Source: Candidatus Sulfotelmatobacter sp.
GTDB lineage: Bacteria > Acidobacteriota > Terriglobia > Terriglobales > Acidobacteriaceae
Length of the DNA stretch: 64,000 nucleotides
Direction of reading: 5' to 3'
Assembly: GCA_030041475.1 (NCBI GenBank)
Contig: JASHNU010000092.1
Span: forward strand, 62,001 to 126,000
Under the pieces are notes generated by a model. The model ran no database searches, had not been told where the DNA came from, and saw nothing but the letters and a program-made list of their open reading frames with translations. Made by a program: the position numbers and the translations under genes. Below, in pieces: positions 16,246 to 24,341 of this stretch; position 1 is the first letter of the stretch; each line of letters opens with the position of its first letter.

Positions 16246-18471
16246 ATGAAGTCGCTCTACGAAAATCTTCCCGAGGTCGAAATCGGCGGACGCAAACTGG
16301 TGGGCCGCGTTCTGTTCGGGCTGCTGGTGCTTGTTTCTGCTCTGGTAGGAGCAACCTCCGGGCTGCTGCTCGTCTATACGACGGAACTTCCCCAGGTTGA
16401 GGCGCTCGAAGACTACCGTCCCAGTTCGATCACCGAAATCTACGACGATCACAACCGTGTGGTCGGCTCCTTCGCCCTGCAACGCCGCGTGGTGGCAGGT
16501 TACGATGACTATCCGCAGGTCTTGCGCGATGCGCTGGTCTCCATCGAAGACAAAGACTTTTACAAGCACTCCGGAATCAACTTTTGGCGTATCGTCGGCG
16601 CCGCTTATCGCGATATCGAGTCGGGCGGCAAAGTGCAGGGCGCCTCGACCCTGACCATGCAACTGGCGCGTAATCTATTTCTGTCGCCCGACCGCTCTTT
16701 TCATCGCAAGATCCAGGAGGCCCTGCTGGCCATCCAGATCGAGCGGCACTTCACCAAACCGCAAATCTTCACGCTCTATGCCAACCAGATTTTCCTCGGC
16801 CACGGCGTTTATGGATTCGAGTCGGCCTCGGAGTTCTACTTCAGCAAGCCGGCCAGAAACCTGACCCTGGTCGAAGCCGCATTGCTTGCCGGATTGCCGA
16901 AGGGCCCCACGCTGTATTCGCCAATCCTTCATCCGGACAAGGCGCAGAGGCGTCGCACTCTGGTTATCAACGCCATGCTCGAAGATGGCAAGATCACCGC
17001 CGCGCAGGCAGCCGCGGCGCGAGAGGCGCCGGTTGTTCTCCACGTCGCGCGCGACCCGAATTCTCTGGCTCCTTATTTTGTCGAGGAGATCCGCCGCTAT
17101 CTCGAGGGTAAGTACGGGACGGATCAGGTTCATGAAGGCGGGCTGAGGGTCTACACCTCGCTCGACGTGGACCTGCAGCGGGCCGCCAATCAAGCCGTGC
17201 TCGATGGACTGGCCGCCTACGAGCGCCGCCATGGCTGGAAGGGGCATCTCGAAAATGTTGTGGCGGAGGGCAACGTTCTCGAGAAATATTCCCATCCCGA
17301 CTGGGATGACGAGCCGGAAGTTGGTGGATACATCCACGGACTCGTCACTTCCGCGGGGCCCGGCATCGCCACGCTGAAATTCGGCCGCTATACCGCGGCG
17401 CTGGGCCAGCCCGACGTGGCCTGGACCCAGCAGAAACTGGCCGACATCTTGAACGCGGGCGACATCTGCTATGTGAAGATCGTCACCTTGGGCGCGAACG
17501 GCGCGGCGCGCGTTACGCTGGAGCAGGATTCCGGCGCGCAGGGAGCTTTGCTTGCCCTGGACAACACCACCGGCGCTATCAAGGCGATGGTGGGCGGGCG
17601 CGATTTCAACGATTCGAAATTCGACCGCGCCACGCAGGCCCTGCGCCAGGTAGGCTCGTCGTTCAAGCCCTATGTTTACACGACCGTGATCGATCAGGGC
17701 GCCAGCCCCGACGACACCGTTCTCGACGAGCCGGTGAGTTTCGAAACGCCCTCGGGTGAGTATTCGCCGCACAATTACGATGAAAAATTCGAAGGCATCA
17801 TCACGCTGCGACGGGCACTGGCGCAGTCGCGCAATATTCCGGCGCTGAAGCTGGCTAATAAAGTCGGCATCAAGACCGTGATCGATTACGCGGAGCGCTT
17901 CGGCATCACTTCGAAGCTTCCGCCATACCTGCCGGTGGCTCTGGGATCGGCCGAGATCACGCTGATGGAGCAGACGTCGGCCTACAGCGTTTTTCCCAAC
18001 GACGGCGTGCGCGTGACGCCGCGCTACATCACCCGCGTGACCGACTATGAAGGGCGTGTGCTGGAGGAGGATTTTCCCGAGGTCAAGGATGTAATCAGCG
18101 AGCGCACCGCCCGCATCATGACTGCGATGTTGCGTGAGGTCGTGCTGCATGGCACGGCCATCGCCGCGGCGAAGTTGCCCTTTCCCGCGGCCGGCAAGAC
18201 TGGAACGACGAACGATTTCACCGATGCATGGTTTATGGGATTTACGCCCACGATGACTTGCGGAGTGTGGGTCGGCTACGACGAAAAGAAATCGCTCGGG
18301 GCGAAGGAAACCGGCGCACACGCCGCGCTGCCCATCTGGATGAACTTCATGACGGTGGCAATGGCCGGAAAAGATGCCGGCGACTTTCAGCCTCCGCCGG
18401 CCACGCCGCATAACGTCGCCCAAAAAGTTGACACGCCGGATGCGGCGCCGGCGACGGAAGAATCACATTAA
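16246..18471 (+). CDS. Class A penicillin-binding protein (PBP1A type)
   Basis: This 741-residue bifunctional peptidoglycan synthase has a signal anchor (FGLLVLVSALVGATSGLLLV). The GT51 glycosyltransferase domain follows, with catalytic Glu in ALVSIEDKDFYKHSGI near residue 99, then QGASTLTMQLARNLFL. The transpeptidase domain has SxxK in VGSSFKPY (Ser near 471), SRN in AQSRNIPAL and KTG in AGKTGTTND near 650. A divergent segment at about 330-420 separates the two domains, as in PBP1A proteins. The C-terminal 40 residues are Pro/Ala-rich. The enzyme polymerises and cross-links glycan strands in the periplasm. The ATG is preceded by CGGCCGG rather than a good Shine-Dalgarno. Confidence 0.93.
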   Translation: MKSLYENLPEVEIGGRKLVGRVLFGLLVLVSALVGATSGLLLVYTTELPQVEALEDYRPSSITEIYDDHNRVVGSFALQRRVVAGYDDYPQVLRDALVSIEDKDFYKHSGINFWRIVGAAYRDIESGGKVQGASTLTMQLARNLFLSPDRSFHRKIQEALLAIQIERHFTKPQIFTLYANQIFLGHGVYGFESASEFYFSKPARNLTLVEAALLAGLPKGPTLYSPILHPDKAQRRRTLVINAMLEDGKITAAQAAAAREAPVVLHVARDPNSLAPYFVEEIRRYLEGKYGTDQVHEGGLRVYTSLDVDLQRAANQAVLDGLAAYERRHGWKGHLENVVAEGNVLEKYSHPDWDDEPEVGGYIHGLVTSAGPGIATLKFGRYTAALGQPDVAWTQQKLADILNAGDICYVKIVTLGANGAARVTLEQDSGAQGALLALDNTTGAIKAMVGGRDFNDSKFDRATQALRQVGSSFKPYVYTTVIDQGASPDDTVLDEPVSFETPSGEYSPHNYDEKFEGIITLRRALAQSRNIPALKLANKVGIKTVIDYAERFGITSKLPPYLPVALGSAEITLMEQTSAYSVFPNDGVRVTPRYITRVTDYEGRVLEEDFPEVKDVISERTARIMTAMLREVVLHGTAIAAAKLPFPAAGKTGTTNDFTDAWFMGFTPTMTCGVWVGYDEKKSLGAKETGAHAALPIWMNFMTVAMAGKDAGDFQPPPATPHNVAQKVDTPDAAPATEESH

Positions 18472-18479
18472 AAAGCGGG

Positions 18480-18518
18480 CCACGGATCGACGGCGGATTT
18501 GCACGGATCAAAATCCTT
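18480..18518 (+). repeat. GCCACGGAT repeat, partial copy
   Basis: GCCACGGATC and GCACGGATC within 30 bp match the arms of the fuller copy at 40320-40391. It lies between the PBP1A stop and the start of the gene at 18530. Confidence 0.5.
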
Positions 18519-18529
18519 TGGGAAAAACA

Positions 18530-19006
18530 ATGAATCGCATTCTCGTTCTGGTATCGACAACTTTCATGCTGGTCCTGCCAAGCTCCATCGCCACATCGGC
18601 GCCAACCTCGGAGGATCCCAGACTCGCCGTCGAACAGGTTCTCCACATGCAGCAGGACGCCTGGAACAACCACGACCTCGGCGCCTTCATGACTGGCTAT
18701 TGGAACTCTCCCGATCTGACGTTCTTCTCGGGCGCGAACGAGCGGCATGGCTGGCAGGAGACCATGGACCGCTACAAGGCTAAGTATCATAGTCGGGGGC
18801 ACGAGATGGGCAAGCTCGAGTTTTCCAACCTGCGCGTCGAAGCACTCGGAACGGACGCGGCTTTCGTTCGCGGCGAATGGCATTTGACCATGTCGAACGG
18901 AAAGACTCCCGATGGGAAAAGTCCGCATGGCCTCTTCACGCTGGTGTTTCGTAAGTTTGCCGACGGTTGGAAGATCGTGCACGATCACACCTCGGCGGAC
19001 GAGTAG
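18530..19006 (+). CDS. Secreted SnoaL/NTF2-like (DUF4440) protein
   Basis: This 158-residue protein has a signal peptide (RILVLVSTTFMLVLPSSIATSA). The mature domain has the DUF4440 order: VEQVLHMQQDAWNNHDLGAFMTGYW, LTFFSGANERHGWQETMDRY, FSNLRVEALGTDAAFVRGEW, and a C-terminal TLVFRKFADGWKIVHDHTS. NTF2-fold proteins of this kind are small-molecule pockets or assembly domains; the ligand is unknown. The ATG at 18530 was chosen because it opens the signal peptide. A second protein of the same fold is encoded at 31289. The gene ends 1 bp from the convergent RNase HI stop. Confidence 0.75.
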   Translation: MNRILVLVSTTFMLVLPSSIATSAPTSEDPRLAVEQVLHMQQDAWNNHDLGAFMTGYWNSPDLTFFSGANERHGWQETMDRYKAKYHSRGHEMGKLEFSNLRVEALGTDAAFVRGEWHLTMSNGKTPDGKSPHGLFTLVFRKFADGWKIVHDHTSADE

Positions 19007-19007
19007 C

Positions 19008-19472
19008 TCATCGCCCCATCCCCCTGTCCATGGCTTCGTTCGCCAGGCGATCGGCTTCCTGATTGTGCTCGCGCAGCGCATGGCTAATGGAAAACCACTC
19101 GAGTTGCGCAATCAACTCCTTGGCCCGCGCGTGCAGGTTGCGCAGCGTCGGGTTTTTCACCTTGTAAATTCCTTTGATCTGGCGAACCAGCAGTTCCGAA
19201 TCGCTGATCACCTTCAGCGCATTCGGCCCGTGCTGCAGCGCGTATTCGAGAGCAGCAATCAATCCCTGATACTCGGCGAAATTATTCGTCTGGTGGCCGA
19301 GATACTCGCTTAACCCGGCGACCTTGCGTCCCGATTCGTCCTTGATCACAACGCCATAACCGGCAGGCCCAGGATTGCCTCGTGCGCCGCCGTCGCTGTG
19401 GGCGATCAAGTAATGCGCGGGCGGATGTTCGCGGGATTCAAAGAGGGATCTGGCGCCCGGATGGGAAGGCAT
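19008..19472 (-). CDS. Ribonuclease HI family protein
   Basis: This 154-residue RNase H cleaves RNA in RNA/DNA hybrids. The DEDD residues are visible: IAHSDGGARGNPGPAGYG, NFAEYQGLIAAL, KVISDSELLVRQI and HNQEADRLANEAM. The short form with GARGNPGPA is the archaeal/Sto type found widely in bacteria. The ATG at 19472 gives a normal N-terminus; a longer frame to 19565 would run through the palindromic repeat at 19488 and is rejected. TACACT lies 6 nt before this ATG with no good ribosome-binding site, so the mRNA may be leaderless. Confidence 0.88.
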   Translation of the reverse strand: MPSHPGARSLFESREHPPAHYLIAHSDGGARGNPGPAGYGVVIKDESGRKVAGLSEYLGHQTNNFAEYQGLIAALEYALQHGPNALKVISDSELLVRQIKGIYKVKNPTLRNLHARAKELIAQLEWFSISHALREHNQEADRLANEAMDRGMGR

Positions 19473-19487
19473 GATGTGAGTGTACTT

Positions 19488-19558
19488 CCTCTGTGAACCC
19501 CCGTGTTCTCTGTGGTTGCGAAACAGGTTAACCACACAGGGCACAGGGGCCACAGAGG
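19488..19558. repeat. CCTCTGTG...CACAGAGG palindromic element
   Basis: Left part CCTCTGTGAACC and CTCTGTGGTT; right part AACCACACAGG and GGCCACAGAGG. It is a 71-bp imperfect palindrome between the RNase HI gene and the phosphoesterase gene. Confidence 0.65.
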
Positions 19559-19561
19559 CGC

Positions 19562-20332
19562 TCAACGCCCGGCCGCGAGACGCGTCGCCAGCCGCGCTGG
19601 AAGTTTGGCGGCGAAGATGCGATCCTGCGCCGATTTCAGATTGTAGGGCGCGCGGTGGAAATGCACGATCTGCGCGTCGGTGTCGAATAGTGCAAAGGCA
19701 GCGCGCCAGTCGCCGTCGCGAGGCTGGCCGACCGAGCCGGGATTGATCAAATACCGGTTCGCAGTCTTGAGTTGCAGGGAAACCGACTCCGTCTTGCCGA
19801 CGGTCTTGTATTCGGGGCGGAATCCGTCGGCGGCCGCGCCGTTGGCAAAGAATCCGCCCTGCAGATGCGTGTGGCCGAAAAAAGTCAGGGGCGATGCCAC
19901 CGTAATCAGCGGGGTCAGCGCGTCGCCAAGCGAGACCACGTACTCATCCTCATCGTTCGGCGAGCCGTGCACGAGTTGGACTCCTGGAAAATCTGGAAGA
20001 GGAACAGGCCCGTGCGGCAACGCCCGCAGCCATTCGAAATTTTCGGGAGTCAACTCGTTTCGCGTCCAGATCGCAGCCGCCGCGGCCATAGGATTGAAGT
20101 CCTCAAGGTCCATGAGGCCGGTGGCCGCTTTATCGTGATTGCCGCGCACGAAAATTGTGCCGAGTTCGCGCGACCGGTCCGTCACCTCGTTGGGGCTGGC
20201 GCCATAGCCGACGATGTCGCCCAGATTGACCGCCACGTCGTAGGCTGGAGCCGCGGCCAAGCAAGCGTCGAGCGCTTCAAGGTTGGCGTGAATGTCGCTC
20301 AGAAGAAGGATGCGCAAGCAAACCCCGGACAA
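19562..20332 (-). CDS. Calcineurin-like metallophosphoesterase
   Basis: This 256-residue phosphoesterase shows all metal motifs: LLSDIHANLEAL near residue 10, VNLGDIVGYG, FVRGNHDKA, HGSPND and FFGHTHLQG. The YfcE/PrpE-like arrangement suggests a cytoplasmic phosphodiesterase or protein phosphatase; the substrate is unknown. The TTG at 20332 is preceded by a perfect TATAAT 7 nt upstream, so transcription may start at the start codon. An internal TTG six codons on, just before RILLLSDIHAN, is the alternative. The C-terminal 25 residues are basic. Confidence 0.85.
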   Translation of the reverse strand: MSGVCLRILLLSDIHANLEALDACLAAAPAYDVAVNLGDIVGYGASPNEVTDRSRELGTIFVRGNHDKAATGLMDLEDFNPMAAAAAIWTRNELTPENFEWLRALPHGPVPLPDFPGVQLVHGSPNDEDEYVVSLGDALTPLITVASPLTFFGHTHLQGGFFANGAAADGFRPEYKTVGKTESVSLQLKTANRYLINPGSVGQPRDGDWRAAFALFDTDAQIVHFHRAPYNLKSAQDRIFAAKLPARLATRLAAGR

Positions 20333-20339
20333 AGTGGCG

Positions 20340-20345
20340 ATTATA
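20340..20345 (-). promoter_or_regulatory. -10 element for a leaderless phosphoesterase transcript
   Basis: A perfect TATAAT on the minus strand, 7 nt before the TTG at 20332. Confidence 0.5.
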
Positions 20346-20405
20346 GACGAAGCCCAGCTATGGTGGAATGTTTCCCGGACGCGTTAGCGGAAACCGGAAA
20401 TCTTC

Positions 20406-21413
20406 TCAACCACGCCGCACGTTCACCACCGGACATCGTGCCCAATGGCCCGGCGCAACTTCGGCCAGCGGCGGAAGAGATCGCGAACATTCGACAATAC
20501 GGAACTCGCACCGTGGTTCAAAAGCACAACCCGGCGGCAACGCCTGCAGCAACGGTACCGTTCCTTCCATCGCTTCGAGCGGGCGAGAGCGGTCGGTCGC
20601 AAGGTCAGGAACCGCGTGGAGCAGGCCCCGCGTGTAAGGGTGCGCGGGGGCTTGAAAAATGTCGCGTTTTGTGCCGAGTTCGACAAGGCTTCCTGCATAC
20701 ATCACGGCGACCCGGTCGGCGACTTGCGAAACCACCGCAAGATCATGCGAAATGAAAAGCATGGCCAGGCCGAACCTCACGCGCAGTTCCGCCAGCAGGT
20801 CGAGGATCTGCCCCTGGATGGTGACATCAAGAGCGGTGGTCGGTTCGTCAGCGATCAGCAGCTGCGGGCGATTCACGATCGCCATCGCGATCATCACACG
20901 CTGGCGCATCCCGCCGGAGAGTTGATGAGGATAATCACGGGCGCGCCGGGAAGCATCGGCGAGGGCAACATCGTTCAGCGCGGCGACAGCGCGTTCCCAC
21001 GCCTCGCGCTTCGAGACCGGCTGATGCGCCAACACGGCTTCGGCGATCTGATCTCCCACGCGCATCACCGGGTTGAGCGCCGTCATGGGCTCCTGAAAAA
21101 TCATAGCGATGCGCGAGCCTCGGAGCCGACGCAGGGAATCGTCCGGAAGTTCAGTGAGATTACGGGGGCTGCCATTTTCCGCAAAGGAGATTTGGCCGGA
21201 GACTTTTGCCAGCGGCGGCAGCAGCCGCATGATCGCGAGCGACGTAACGGACTTTCCCGATCCGGATTCCCCCACTAGTCCCAACACCTCGCCGCAAGCG
21301 ATCGAAAGGCTGAGATCGCGCACAGCAGGAATGAGAGCCGACTCCTCGCCGGTCCCATTCGTCTGCACGGGAAATTTTATGGTCAGGTTGCGAACGTCCA
21401 GGAGTGCAGCCAC
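20406..21413 (-). CDS. Peptide/nickel-type ABC transporter ATP-binding protein (DppD/OppD)
   Basis: This 335-residue ATPase has Walker A GESGSGKSVTS near residue 48, the Q-loop IFQEPMTALNP, signature LSGGMRQRV, Walker B LLIADEPTTALD and H-loop FISHDLAVV. The C-terminal oligopeptide domain has HPYTRGLLHAVP and four Cys-bearing positions (GCAFEPRCEF, VECS, ARCP), typical of DppD/OppD and often an iron-sulfur site. It would power import of short peptides. The usual permeases, binding protein and OppF partner are not adjacent, so this is an orphan subunit in this window. Confidence 0.88.
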   Translation of the reverse strand: MAALLDVRNLTIKFPVQTNGTGEESALIPAVRDLSLSIACGEVLGLVGESGSGKSVTSLAIMRLLPPLAKVSGQISFAENGSPRNLTELPDDSLRRLRGSRIAMIFQEPMTALNPVMRVGDQIAEAVLAHQPVSKREAWERAVAALNDVALADASRRARDYPHQLSGGMRQRVMIAMAIVNRPQLLIADEPTTALDVTIQGQILDLLAELRVRFGLAMLFISHDLAVVSQVADRVAVMYAGSLVELGTKRDIFQAPAHPYTRGLLHAVPDLATDRSRPLEAMEGTVPLLQALPPGCAFEPRCEFRIVECSRSLPPLAEVAPGHWARCPVVNVRRG

Positions 21414-21492
21414 GCCGTTATGGTATCAGCGGCGGCCTGAGCTTGCCCCGAATACCGAAGGCATATACGCAATCTCCGTCATTGCCCCAGTG

Positions 21493-22341
21493 TCATTGCC
21501 CTAGAATCAGGGGCAGCCCGTTCTTGTTGTTGCCAATGACCACCACTTTTGAGTTCGCACTTTTGGCCAGATTCTCAGTCGCCTCGATGCCCTTCCACTC
21601 TAGCAGCGACGGCGTAATGCCCTGGGCCACGATCTGCTGGAAGTCGCGGACGCCTGCAGCCTCGATGCGTTTGCGCTGCGCCTCCTGCGTTTCCTTCTGC
21701 AGGCGGAAGTTCATCGCCAGCGCTTCCTGCTCCGCCTGCTGTTTGGCTTCGATCGAGGCTTTCAGCGTCGCCGGCAGTTGAATGTCGCGCAGCAATACGT
21801 TTTCGACGGTCAGGCCGCGTTTGCTCAGTTCACTGGTGATTTGATCCAGGATCTGCTTCGCAACCATCTCCCGCTCGCCTGTGTACAGCGCGTTGGCGGT
21901 ATGCGACGCCGTGGATTCGCGGATGGCAGAGCGGAGCGTTGGCTCGACCACTACGCTCTCATAGTCCGCACCGATCTTCTGGAACACCTCGGCTGCACGG
22001 TCGGGGTTCAGGTGATAGATGAGTGAAGTGTCGAGCGCCATCATCAGGCCTTCGCTCGAAGGCACGCTCGCCGATTCCTTGATGGTCTGGGTCTGAATCG
22101 ACATTTCGTTGTTGGTCTTGAGCGGGTTAATAAGATGCAGGCCTTCGCCCAAAGTCTCGCCTGTCACTTTTCCGAATAGTGTAAGCACACCCACGTGCCC
22201 CGTGCCCACGCGCGTCACCGAACTGAACAGAAGGATCACGAGCAGGAACGCCACAATTCCCAGGCCGATCAGGCGTAGCAATCCGCCGCCGTGCCCGCCG
22301 CCATCAATCACTTTTCCGCGAGTTGGATCGAAAATCGTCAT
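21493..22341 (-). CDS. SPFH / prohibitin-family membrane protein
   Basis: This 282-residue protein has one N-terminal transmembrane segment (LIGLGIVAFLLVILLFSS) followed by the SPFH domain: VGTGHVGVLTLFGKV, EGLHLINPL, and AIRESTASHTANALYTGEREMVAKQI. A coiled coil (SIEAKQQAEQEALAMNFRLQ) and a short hydrophobic tail follow. Prohibitin/HflC-like proteins form membrane rings that modulate proteases such as FtsH, or organise membrane domains. The ATG at 22341 has GGGAGA 7 nt upstream; an in-frame start at 22464 would be translated from a dispersed repeat (MPQLAQDDN) and is rejected. Confidence 0.85.
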   Translation of the reverse strand: MTIFDPTRGKVIDGGGHGGGLLRLIGLGIVAFLLVILLFSSVTRVGTGHVGVLTLFGKVTGETLGEGLHLINPLKTNNEMSIQTQTIKESASVPSSEGLMMALDTSLIYHLNPDRAAEVFQKIGADYESVVVEPTLRSAIRESTASHTANALYTGEREMVAKQILDQITSELSKRGLTVENVLLRDIQLPATLKASIEAKQQAEQEALAMNFRLQKETQEAQRKRIEAAGVRDFQQIVAQGITPSLLEWKGIEATENLAKSANSKVVVIGNNKNGLPLILGQ

Positions 22342-22438
22342 CGGAGTTCTCCCGGTTCGATTGTAGGGACGTGCGCCAGAGAGGATAAGTGACTTGTAGG
22401 AGTCGGATTTCCGATTCGGGTCGTAGGCCAGGACCCGG

Positions 22439-22578
22439 TTGTCATCTTGAGCAAGTTGAGGCATCGCGCGGCGCCGAAATCCTCAGCGCAGCGAAGGACC
22501 TGGGCGAGCCGCGCCGCATCCCGTAGCCTGCCCTGAGAGAGCGACAGCGATCGAATGGGCGCGTTCGGCTCGCTTCCT
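22439..22578 (+). repeat. Long TTGTCATC...CTGGGCGAGCC repeat, copy 1
   Basis: Shared blocks in order: TTGTCATCTTGAGCAAG, GGACCTGGGCGAGCCGCGC, AGCCTGCCCTGAG and GGCTCGCTTCC. The same blocks recur at 63554-63693, and parts at 39598-39686 and 37338-37362. It lies in the gap between divergent SPFH and sulfur-carrier genes. Confidence 0.75.
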
Positions 22579-22611
22579 TATCAAAACTGCACCCCCAAAC
22601 ACCCTTGAATC

Positions 22612-22641
22612 TTGCCCAACCGCGGTTGCATCTCTTACAGT
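22612..22641 (+). promoter_or_regulatory. Promoter for a leaderless sulfur-carrier transcript
   Basis: TTGCCC (22612-22617) and TACAGT (22636-22641), 18-bp spacer. The -10 ends 6 nt before the ATG at 22648. Confidence 0.5.
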
Positions 22642-22647
22642 AAGTCT

Positions 22648-22926
22648 ATGAGCAAGATTCACATTCCGACGCCACTGCGCCAGTACGTGGGCAAACAAGC
22701 TGCCGTGGAAGTACAGGGAACGACGGTCGGCGAGGCGATGAACTCGCTGATCGCGCAGCATCCTGACCTGCGCAAGCACCTCTACACCGACGATGGCAAA
22801 TTGCGAGCCTTTGTCAACCTTTACGTCAACGACGAAGACATCCGCTACCTGCAGAAAGAGGCGACTGCGATCAAGGATGGTGATAATATCTCGATTGTGC
22901 CTTCCATTGCCGGAGGCGCGGCCTGA
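22648..22926 (+). CDS. MoaD/ThiS-family sulfur carrier (CysO-like)
   Basis: This 92-residue beta-grasp protein begins MSKIHIPTPLRQYVGKQ and ends ISIVPSIAGGAA. ISIVPxIAGG is close to the CysO group of carriers, which deliver sulfur for cysteine synthesis after C-terminal thiocarboxylation by a MoeZ-like enzyme. That enzyme is encoded 168 bp downstream. Unusually, two alanines follow the Gly-Gly, so the carrier would need trimming before activation, as with ubiquitin precursors. No JAMM/Mec-type peptidase or CysM gene is visible here. The ATG has no Shine-Dalgarno and sits 6 nt after TACAGT, suggesting a leaderless mRNA. Confidence 0.82.
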   Translation: MSKIHIPTPLRQYVGKQAAVEVQGTTVGEAMNSLIAQHPDLRKHLYTDDGKLRAFVNLYVNDEDIRYLQKEATAIKDGDNISIVPSIAGGAA

Positions 22927-23094
22927 CTGGGGTTTAACGATATTCAGCTTTGCGAGTCCGATCATATGAGTGTGCTTCCGCGTGTTTGGATCATGAAACC
23001 TGCCGCCATCATGCGCTGTTGTTGCCCTCCCTGTCGGTAGTGTCTTTTTCTCGTTTCGTAAGCCCGGCAATTACAGAATTCAACTGAGGACCTT

Positions 23095-24270
23095 ATGGCC
23101 ACCACCACCGAACTTCCAGTGACGTTGAGCAAAGACGAAATTCTGCGCTACTCTCGCCACCTGATCATGCCGGAAGTCGGCATGGAGGGACAGCAGAAGC
23201 TGAAGGCGGCACGCGTGCTCTGCATCGGCACTGGCGGCCTGGGCTCGCCACTGGCTCTGTACCTGACGGCCGCCGGCGTAGGAACGCTCGGTCTCGTGGA
23301 TTTCGACGTCGTGGATTACACCAACCTGCAGCGGCAGATCATTCACTCCACCGCCGATGTGGGCCGCAAGAAACTCGACTCTGCCGCCGACAAGCTGAAG
23401 GCTATCAATCCATACCTGAATCTGCGCACCTTCGACACAAAACTGACCAGCGCCAACGCGCTCGAATTGTTTCGCGAGTTCGACATCATCGCCGACGGCA
23501 CCGACAATTTCCCCACGCGCTATCTGGTCAACGACGCCTGCGTGCTGACGGGAAAGCCGAACGTCTACGGATCGATTTTCCGCTTCGAAGGCCAGGCCAG
23601 CGTATTTGCGACAGAGGACGGCCCATGCTACCGCTGCCTCTATCCCGAGCCGCCACCGCCGGGTGCAGTTCCGTCTTGCGCCGAGGGTGGAGTTTTGGGG
23701 ATTCTCCCCGGCCTCGTGGGTGTGATGCAGGCCACCGAAGTCATCAAGCTGATTCTCGGCACGGGCGAGCCTCTGATTGGTCGTCTGCTGCTGATTGATG
23801 CGCTGGGCATGAAGTTCCGCGAGCTGAAGCTGCGCAAGAATCCCGACTGCCCGGCTTGCGGCACGCATCCCACGATCACAAAGCTGATAGACTACAACGA
23901 GTTTTGTGGCATTCGGGGTGAAGAAGGAAGAGAGGGAAAGCCCGTGGGCAACGGAGTCCCGGAGATTCAAGTCGAAGAATTCAAGCGCCGGCTCGATGCC
24001 AAGGACGATCTCTTCGTCCTCGACGTGCGTGAGCCGCATGAGTACCAGATCTGCAATCTTGGCGGATATCTGATTCCGCTGAACGATCTGCCCAAGCGCG
24101 TCAATGAACTCGACTCCAGCCGCGAGATTGTCGTGCACTGCAAAATGGGAGGGCGCAGCGCCAAGGCCGTCACCTTCCTGCAGCAGGCGGGATTCAAGAA
24201 AGTTCACAATCTGGCCGGCGGCATCCTGGCATGGTCGGACCGTGTCGATCCCACGGTGCCGAAGTACTGA
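23095..24270 (+). CDS. moeZ: MoeZ/MoeB-type adenylyltransferase with rhodanese domain
   Basis: This 391-residue enzyme activates the C-terminal Gly of a sulfur carrier by adenylation and then transfers sulfur. The ThiF/E1 domain has GTGGLGSPLALYLTAAGVG near 45, DFDVVDYTNLQRQ and CAEGGVLGILPGLVG. The structural zinc pairs are CYRC near 178 and CPAC near 252. The C-terminal rhodanese domain (about 285-391) has the loop VHCKMGGRSAKA with active-site Cys near 349. The short variable linker GEEGREGKPVGNG joins them. The domain fusion is that of MoeZ/MOCS3, the partner of CysO, MoaD and ThiS. The carrier gene lies directly upstream on the same strand. Confidence 0.9.
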   Translation: MATTTELPVTLSKDEILRYSRHLIMPEVGMEGQQKLKAARVLCIGTGGLGSPLALYLTAAGVGTLGLVDFDVVDYTNLQRQIIHSTADVGRKKLDSAADKLKAINPYLNLRTFDTKLTSANALELFREFDIIADGTDNFPTRYLVNDACVLTGKPNVYGSIFRFEGQASVFATEDGPCYRCLYPEPPPPGAVPSCAEGGVLGILPGLVGVMQATEVIKLILGTGEPLIGRLLLIDALGMKFRELKLRKNPDCPACGTHPTITKLIDYNEFCGIRGEEGREGKPVGNGVPEIQVEEFKRRLDAKDDLFVLDVREPHEYQICNLGGYLIPLNDLPKRVNELDSSREIVVHCKMGGRSAKAVTFLQQAGFKKVHNLAGGILAWSDRVDPTVPKY

Positions 24271-24301
24271 GAGGCAGTGGTTAGTTGTTAATCGGTTTCA
24301 A

Positions 24302-24324
24302 AAGGGAGCGCGCAGCGCTCCCTT
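24302..24324. terminator. Bidirectional hairpin between convergent genes
   Basis: AAGGGAGCG and CGCTCCCTT form a 9-bp stem with a 5-nt loop between moeZ and the gene at 24342. The minus-strand side is followed by TTTTGAAA. Confidence 0.6.
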
Positions 24325-24341
24325 GCCTTGTTACCCGCGCT

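Noticed and set aside
16675-18423. Long minus-strand open frame opposite the PBP1A gene
   Set aside because: It is antisense to a certain gene in GC-rich DNA, rich in Arg/His, with no recognisable motif.
19473-19565. N-terminal extension of the RNase HI frame
   Set aside because: It would translate the CCTCTGTG palindromic repeat, and the conserved domain begins after the ATG at 19472.
22342-22464. N-terminal extension of the SPFH protein
   Set aside because: It starts inside the long repeat (MPQLAQDDN), while the ATG at 22341 has a good ribosome-binding site.
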